Shown: piece after piece, positions 59,707-64,000 of the stretch
Layout: every line of letters starts with the position of its first letter
Position numbering within the stretch: position 1 is the first letter of the stretch
From: Plantago major
Lineage: Eukaryota; Streptophyta; Magnoliopsida; Lamiales; Plantaginaceae
DNA length: 64,000 nt
NCBI GenBank assembly: GCA_026545765.1
Contig: CM048841.1
Span: 4,349,712 to 4,413,711, forward strand
Direction of reading: 5' to 3'
Notes under the pieces: model-generated
Told to the model about the DNA's origin: nothing
Seen by the model: only the letters and a program-made list of their open reading frames with translations
The model's database searches: none
Program-made: the position numbers and the translations under genes

Positions 59707-62700
59707 ATGGGATTCTGGACCTCATTTTTTGTCTTTATGGTCCTGATCCCTACAATTTTGGCACAGTCCGAAGATGCAAGGCTTGTCATTGACACAAGTA
59801 CAACCGTCTTTGATACGGATGGTAATTATATTTGTGCCACTATTGACTGGTGGCCGGAGGAGAAGTGCAATTATAATAGGTGCCCATGGGGAAAGTCATC
59901 CTTGATAAATCTTGTAAGTATCCACCAACGAGACCGTTGTAGTGAGATTAAGCTTCACATAATATTTAAGCAGATTACAGTTCACATCTCTTATTTATCA
60001 AGTTTTCAGCTGAAGTATTTTCATTTCTCAGGACCTGACGAACCCTTTTCTAGTCAATGCTGTTCAAGGTTTTATTGTGTTTGTATATTATTTTTTCTAT
60101 TATTAGTTTCATCTGAAGTATTTTTATGATTTTATCTTGGTGTACCTAAGCTGTTCCTCAACTTTTTCTGCTTTCTTCATCTTTAGCTTTCAAGAGTTTG
60201 AGATTAAGACTCGGGGGTTCATTACAAGACCAAGTTGTTTATGAAGTTGGAAATTTGAAGATTCCTTGTCAAAAATTCAAGAAGGAAAAAGGGGGGTTGT
60301 TTGGATTTTCAAAGGGATGCTTACGTATGGAGAGGTGGGATGAGCTAAATAACTTCTTTACAAGGACCGGGTAAGTTTATCTGATTACACTTTGTGCACT
60401 ATGCATGTATGACTGGGGAAAAAGCGCTAATTTCCCTACCACTTCGATATTAGTACATGTGCGAGAATCAAGAGTCAAGACCACTAATATTGTTAAGATT
60501 TTAATCACCATATGAACTGGTGAAATATGGAGTCCCTAGAAAAGTCTTATGTTGTGTGTAATGCATAGTTTTCTAAAATTAATCACCAAGCATTTAATGA
60601 TCGAACGCAAGTCTATTCAATGCAAAGTTTAAGCTATGTGGATCACTTAATGCCACAAGGCGTCGTAGATGTGATTTAGATGAGAATCGATCAATCTCAA
60701 TAATCTGAAACTCTTGCAGTTTTTTATTATGCTGTAAATCCACAATAAGTCTGTTTATGTCCTTGTAGAGCTCTTGTAACTTTCGGCCTTAATGCACTAT
60801 ATGGGAGACACCATATTCAAAGGGAAGTATGGGGAGGGAATTGGGATCCCAGCAACGCTCGTGATTTCATTCATCACACCATATCCAAGGGATACCATAT
60901 TGACTCTTGGGAGTTTGGTATAAAATCTGATGTATCTTGTCTTTTCAACGTTTCTATTCTACGCATTAAAGCTAGGATATATATTGATTGTGATTCGCTC
61001 TTTCATTTCATGTGTTAGGCAACGAGTTATGTGGCAAGGGAGTTGGCGCAAGTGTTGGTGCTGCACAATATGGGAAGGATACAGTCCAATTAAAGGCCAT
61101 GATTGATGAATTGTACAGAAACTCCCTATCAAGACCTCTAATGCTGGCACCTGGAGGGTTCTATGATAAGTCGTGGTTTGATAAGTTACTTCAAGTCTCA
61201 GGTCCACAAGTAGTCAATGTTATGTCGCATCACATATACAATGTGGGGCCAGGTTGGTCCTGCTTTTATGAATTTATGAAACTAAAGTGCAATCATATGA
61301 TCCCTCAGCAGAAATTTTGTTGATCAGACTTTATCTGTAGAATCTATGTTTCTTTGCCAAAACAATTGCAATCATAAAGCTTTGTTCTAGCACCAACTTA
61401 AACATGATCTGAGCAGTGCCCTCTGTCATCATACGTTACAGGAAATGACCCACATCTTGTGAACAAAATCTTAAATCCTGATCACTTGAATAAGGCATCA
61501 ACAACGTTCAGCAATCTTACGTTAACCATTCAAGAACATGACCCTTGGGCTTTTGCATGGATTGGAGAATCGGGAGGGGTCTACAATAATGGTGCTAAGG
61601 ACATATCTAATACCTTCGTGAACAGCTTTTGGTAAATTTCTTAGCATAGCTTCACTGTAATTTCTGAATATTATATCTTCATTCTGAACAATAAACTTTT
61701 TCCATCTGTGCTTATATAATATTTTCATTAAATGCTAATGCTTATCATGAATTACTGAAGTTTAGAAAAGAGTGGATGACTTATGCGGTATTTCTTGGAA
61801 TGGCTTTAACGTGGAAAATACTGTCAGGATTAGTTGCAGTTGTTTGGAAGATGCTTTAGAAAATCAGCTCATGGTTGATAAGCAAAATCAATATCTTTAA
61901 TGTCGTAAACTTAAAATGCAGATTCTGCTACAAACAAAATCATTATCACTTGTGTAAATCTTTTTTAAACTTAGTTTTCCTGATCTACTTTCGCGATTGG
62001 AATGCAGGTATCTTGATCAACTGGGGTTGGCGGCTAAGTACAAAACTAAAGTGTTTTGCAGGCAGACTTTGATTGGAGGATTCTATGGACTTCTTAACAA
62101 AACTACGTTTCTACCAAATCCTGATTATTACAGGCAAGGACCGTAATGTAGATAGATAAGCTTCCGTTCTGCTTTTGCTATTGCTTATTCCATTCAATAC
62201 CCTGGTGTTTATAGTATAACGTTCTCATGATAAGTATATGGCTAAAACTAGTGCTCTCCTTTGGCATCGACTTATGGGAAAAGGTGTCCTCGGTTTGACA
62301 AGCTTTGGATCGCCACATTTGCGTGCTTATGCTCATTGCTCAAAAGGAAGAGTAAGATCTCTACACCTATACCCGTTCCCAAATGCAAGAGATCTTAATT
62401 CTTTCGCTTTTATGAGTCTCCCCATTTCCTATTATTTACCAAATTTGTGTACTATATATATTTGCAATGTACACCTTTGAACTTTGTCGTCTTGAACCTT
62501 ATAATGTCGGGTGTTTCCTGCACCTTCAATGCGTGCATTTACTTCCACGTCTATCTTGGCATTGAACCAAATGCTGGTGGGTTATTAGCGGTATATACAT
62601 TGCAAAGTATTAATAATATGGAAAAGAAAGCTAGAGTAAAATATGAAAAATCGGAAACCATACAGAAATAGATAAGTCAATGTTATGCATGCCTTTATTT

Positions 62701-63409
62701 TGAGACTATAAAGGTAGTGTATGCATACATCTCATCTGATGTTTGGATTAAAGGGGGATTGTCGTCTTCGACTTCCTGGCATAAGGGTGTTACTTCTTCT
62801 ACATTTGATTCATGAGTTTCTCTACCCTTTTGTGTTTTTTCCATTGGGAGATCATGAACGGGGATATACTTGCAATTTTTACTTGAATTTCGTTAGGGAA
62901 ACTTAAGTTTGCTTCCTGAACATCAACGGCATCATGTTTGCTGACCTTTTTCTTAGCTTTACAGTCTTCACATTCTCTACGAATATGTTGATCGACATAT
63001 ATATGCTTTCCTATTTCAGGCTGGTCTGACCGTGCTTTTGATCAATTTAAGTAATCAAACTGTCTACAATGTGGACATTCAATCCAGTGGCATTAAAGAA
63101 GTTTCCGCAAAAGAGAAAAGAGGTATCACCAAGTCTTTTGCACATGGTCTTAAGAAATCGGTCTCCCGGATTGGAAACAGAGCATCTGATGAGAAACTGT
63201 TGCGCGAGGAGTATCATTTAACTCCTGAGCATGGAAACATTCAGAGTCATACCATGTTGTTGAATGGACATCGATTGCAGCTGACTGAAATGGGAGATAT
63301 CCCGACTCTGGTTCCAGTGTATCGCGATGTAAATTCTCCTTTAACTGTCGATTCTTTGTCCATTAAATTCATAGTTTTCCCTAACTTCAACACACCAGGC
63401 TGTACATAA
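59707..63409 (+). CDS. Heparanase-like protein (GH79 endo-beta-glucuronidase type)
   Basis: This is a secreted glycoside hydrolase family 79 protein. Plant members act on glucuronic-acid-bearing glycans such as arabinogalactan proteins, probably in the wall or vacuole. Nine exons give 538 aa: 59707-59913, 60032-60068, 60187-60370, 60769-60917, 61019-61252, 61442-61631, 62008-62133, 62252-62351 and 63020-63409. The start MGFWTSFFVFMVLIPTILA is a signal peptide; upstream in-frame sequence has no ATG. The acid/base glutamate is E195 in WEFGNEL and the nucleophile is E313 in WIGESGG. Other family blocks are SLQDQVVYE, PGGFYDKSWF, MSHHIYN and LLWHRLMGKGVL. The intron after exon 7 starts with GC rather than GT (CAG|GCAAGG), and its AG acceptor restores the family sequence DYYSALLWH. 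The gene is intact. It is convergent with the P450 gene. Confidence 0.95.
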
Positions 63410-63839
63410 TGTTGTCCACCCAAATCATGTACTTGCTGCTCTTTAATAACATCTTAGATAAGTTTGTGAGTGTGTTAACACATCATGAAGTGAGCATCTA
63501 TGCTAAAAGGGCAAAAGTTAAGTCGTTGATTATAATGTTGTCAAGTGATAGAATCTGACCACATATCCCATATAAGTTCGAGCTTTTAGAATATATGGAA
63601 TTCTATCAGATAGATCCGACTTGTAGCAGTATTCTACTTCCACAAACATTAATAAAACATGAGTAAGTATTCAACATAAGATCGAATCAACGTCACAAAA
63701 CATGACAAGTATCTTCAATCGATTCAAAATAGGCAAAGTTGATAAAATACTGCTCATCAACATGGTTCAAGTCTCCATTGAGCTTTACCAAGGGGAAATC
63801 AAATGGCAAGCATGCCTCTTTACCTGGTGATCAGGATTC
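63410..63839. other. Convergent 3' ends of heparanase-like and P450 genes
   Basis: This is 430 bp between two facing stop codons. No gene was recognised; both 3' UTRs lie here. Confidence 0.5.
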
Positions 63840-64000
63840 TTAGGCCTCGTGGGGCACAAGGCGAATAGGAAGTCCTTCAACAGGGGTCGGCATTGGATCA
63901 TAGGTAATTCTCTCTGCTGGAACCTGTAGTTTCCACCTGAATTTTCTGACAATGTTGTGAAGAAATATAAGTATCTCAAGGCGCGCAAACTCCTTCCCCA
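63840..64000 (-). CDS. Cytochrome P450, C-terminal end (partial)
   Basis: This is the last 53 codons of a minus-strand gene that continues beyond the window. The window edge cuts in the heme-binding region, leaving GKEFARLEI, which follows the heme cysteine in A-type P450s. Then come [11 protein letters not shown] and a tail with [19 protein letters not shown] and a TAA stop at 63840-63842. The DPMP-P-GLPI-L-PH pattern is like CYP716 or other CYP85-clan enzymes, which often oxidise triterpenes or brassinosteroids. The fragment is too short to name a family with confidence. Confidence 0.88.
   Translation of the reverse strand, partial: GKEFARLEILIFLHNIVRKFRWKLQVPAERITYDPMPTPVEGLPIRLVPHEA

Noticed and set aside
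27844-63409. Biosynthetic or functional gene cluster
   Set aside because: Carrier, PPR, JJJ1, SCAPER and GH79 genes belong to unrelated processes and have mixed orientation. The P450 at the edge is too partial to suggest a cluster.

Overview
This window is nuclear DNA of a flowering plant, almost certainly a eudicot. The evidence is split genes with GT-AG introns, a plastid-type cysteine desulfurase paralog, a DYW-class PPR gene, a plant-type presenilin, a nuclear tRNA-Trp, and AT-rich intergenic DNA full of MITEs and old Helitron, copia, CACTA, Mutator-like and hAT copies. No species can be fixed from sequence alone.

Layout. 1-2469: decayed 3' half of an autonomous Helitron with a broken helicase gene and a recognisable 3' hairpin plus CTAG end. 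4868-6253 (-): presenilin whose cytosolic loop carries a recent 123-bp in-frame tandem duplication. 7580-8926 (-): copia remnant (gag with stops, PBS-like site, probable LTR). 9113-14144: transposon-rich gap. 14456-18894 (-): ten-exon NFS2/SufS-like cysteine desulfurase copy with a 2-bp frameshift and no transit peptide. 19223-19294 (-): tRNA-Trp(CCA). 20013-25157 (-): mitochondrial ATP synthase gamma subunit, nine exons. 26087-27402: CACTA element nested in an older MITE. 27844-31082 (+): mitochondrial carrier, nine exons. 31723-34533 (-): intronless DYW-type PPR editing-factor candidate. 36416-37521: Mutator-like element with a 9-bp target duplication and gene-like cargo. 38661-38937: hAT MITE. 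40109-40370: Stowaway MITE inside a minisatellite. 42823-46645 (+): JJJ1/DNAJC21-type DnaJ zinc-finger protein. 47662-56499 (-): SCAPER homolog, eight exons. 59707-63409 (+): heparanase-like GH79 protein, nine exons including a GC-AG intron. 63840-64000 (-): C-terminal end of a cytochrome P450.

The genes are unrelated housekeeping or organelle-support functions, each with its own promoter, and do not form a pathway or cluster. Exon boundaries were placed by hand. Exon lengths sum to an open frame for every intact gene; the desulfurase copy closes only if two extra bases in exon 3 are discounted. I found no new multi-gene system. The most interesting signals are the frameshifted desulfurase copy, the presenilin loop duplication, the gene-fragment-bearing Mutator-like and CACTA elements, and repeated intron expansion by about 130-300 bp tandem units.
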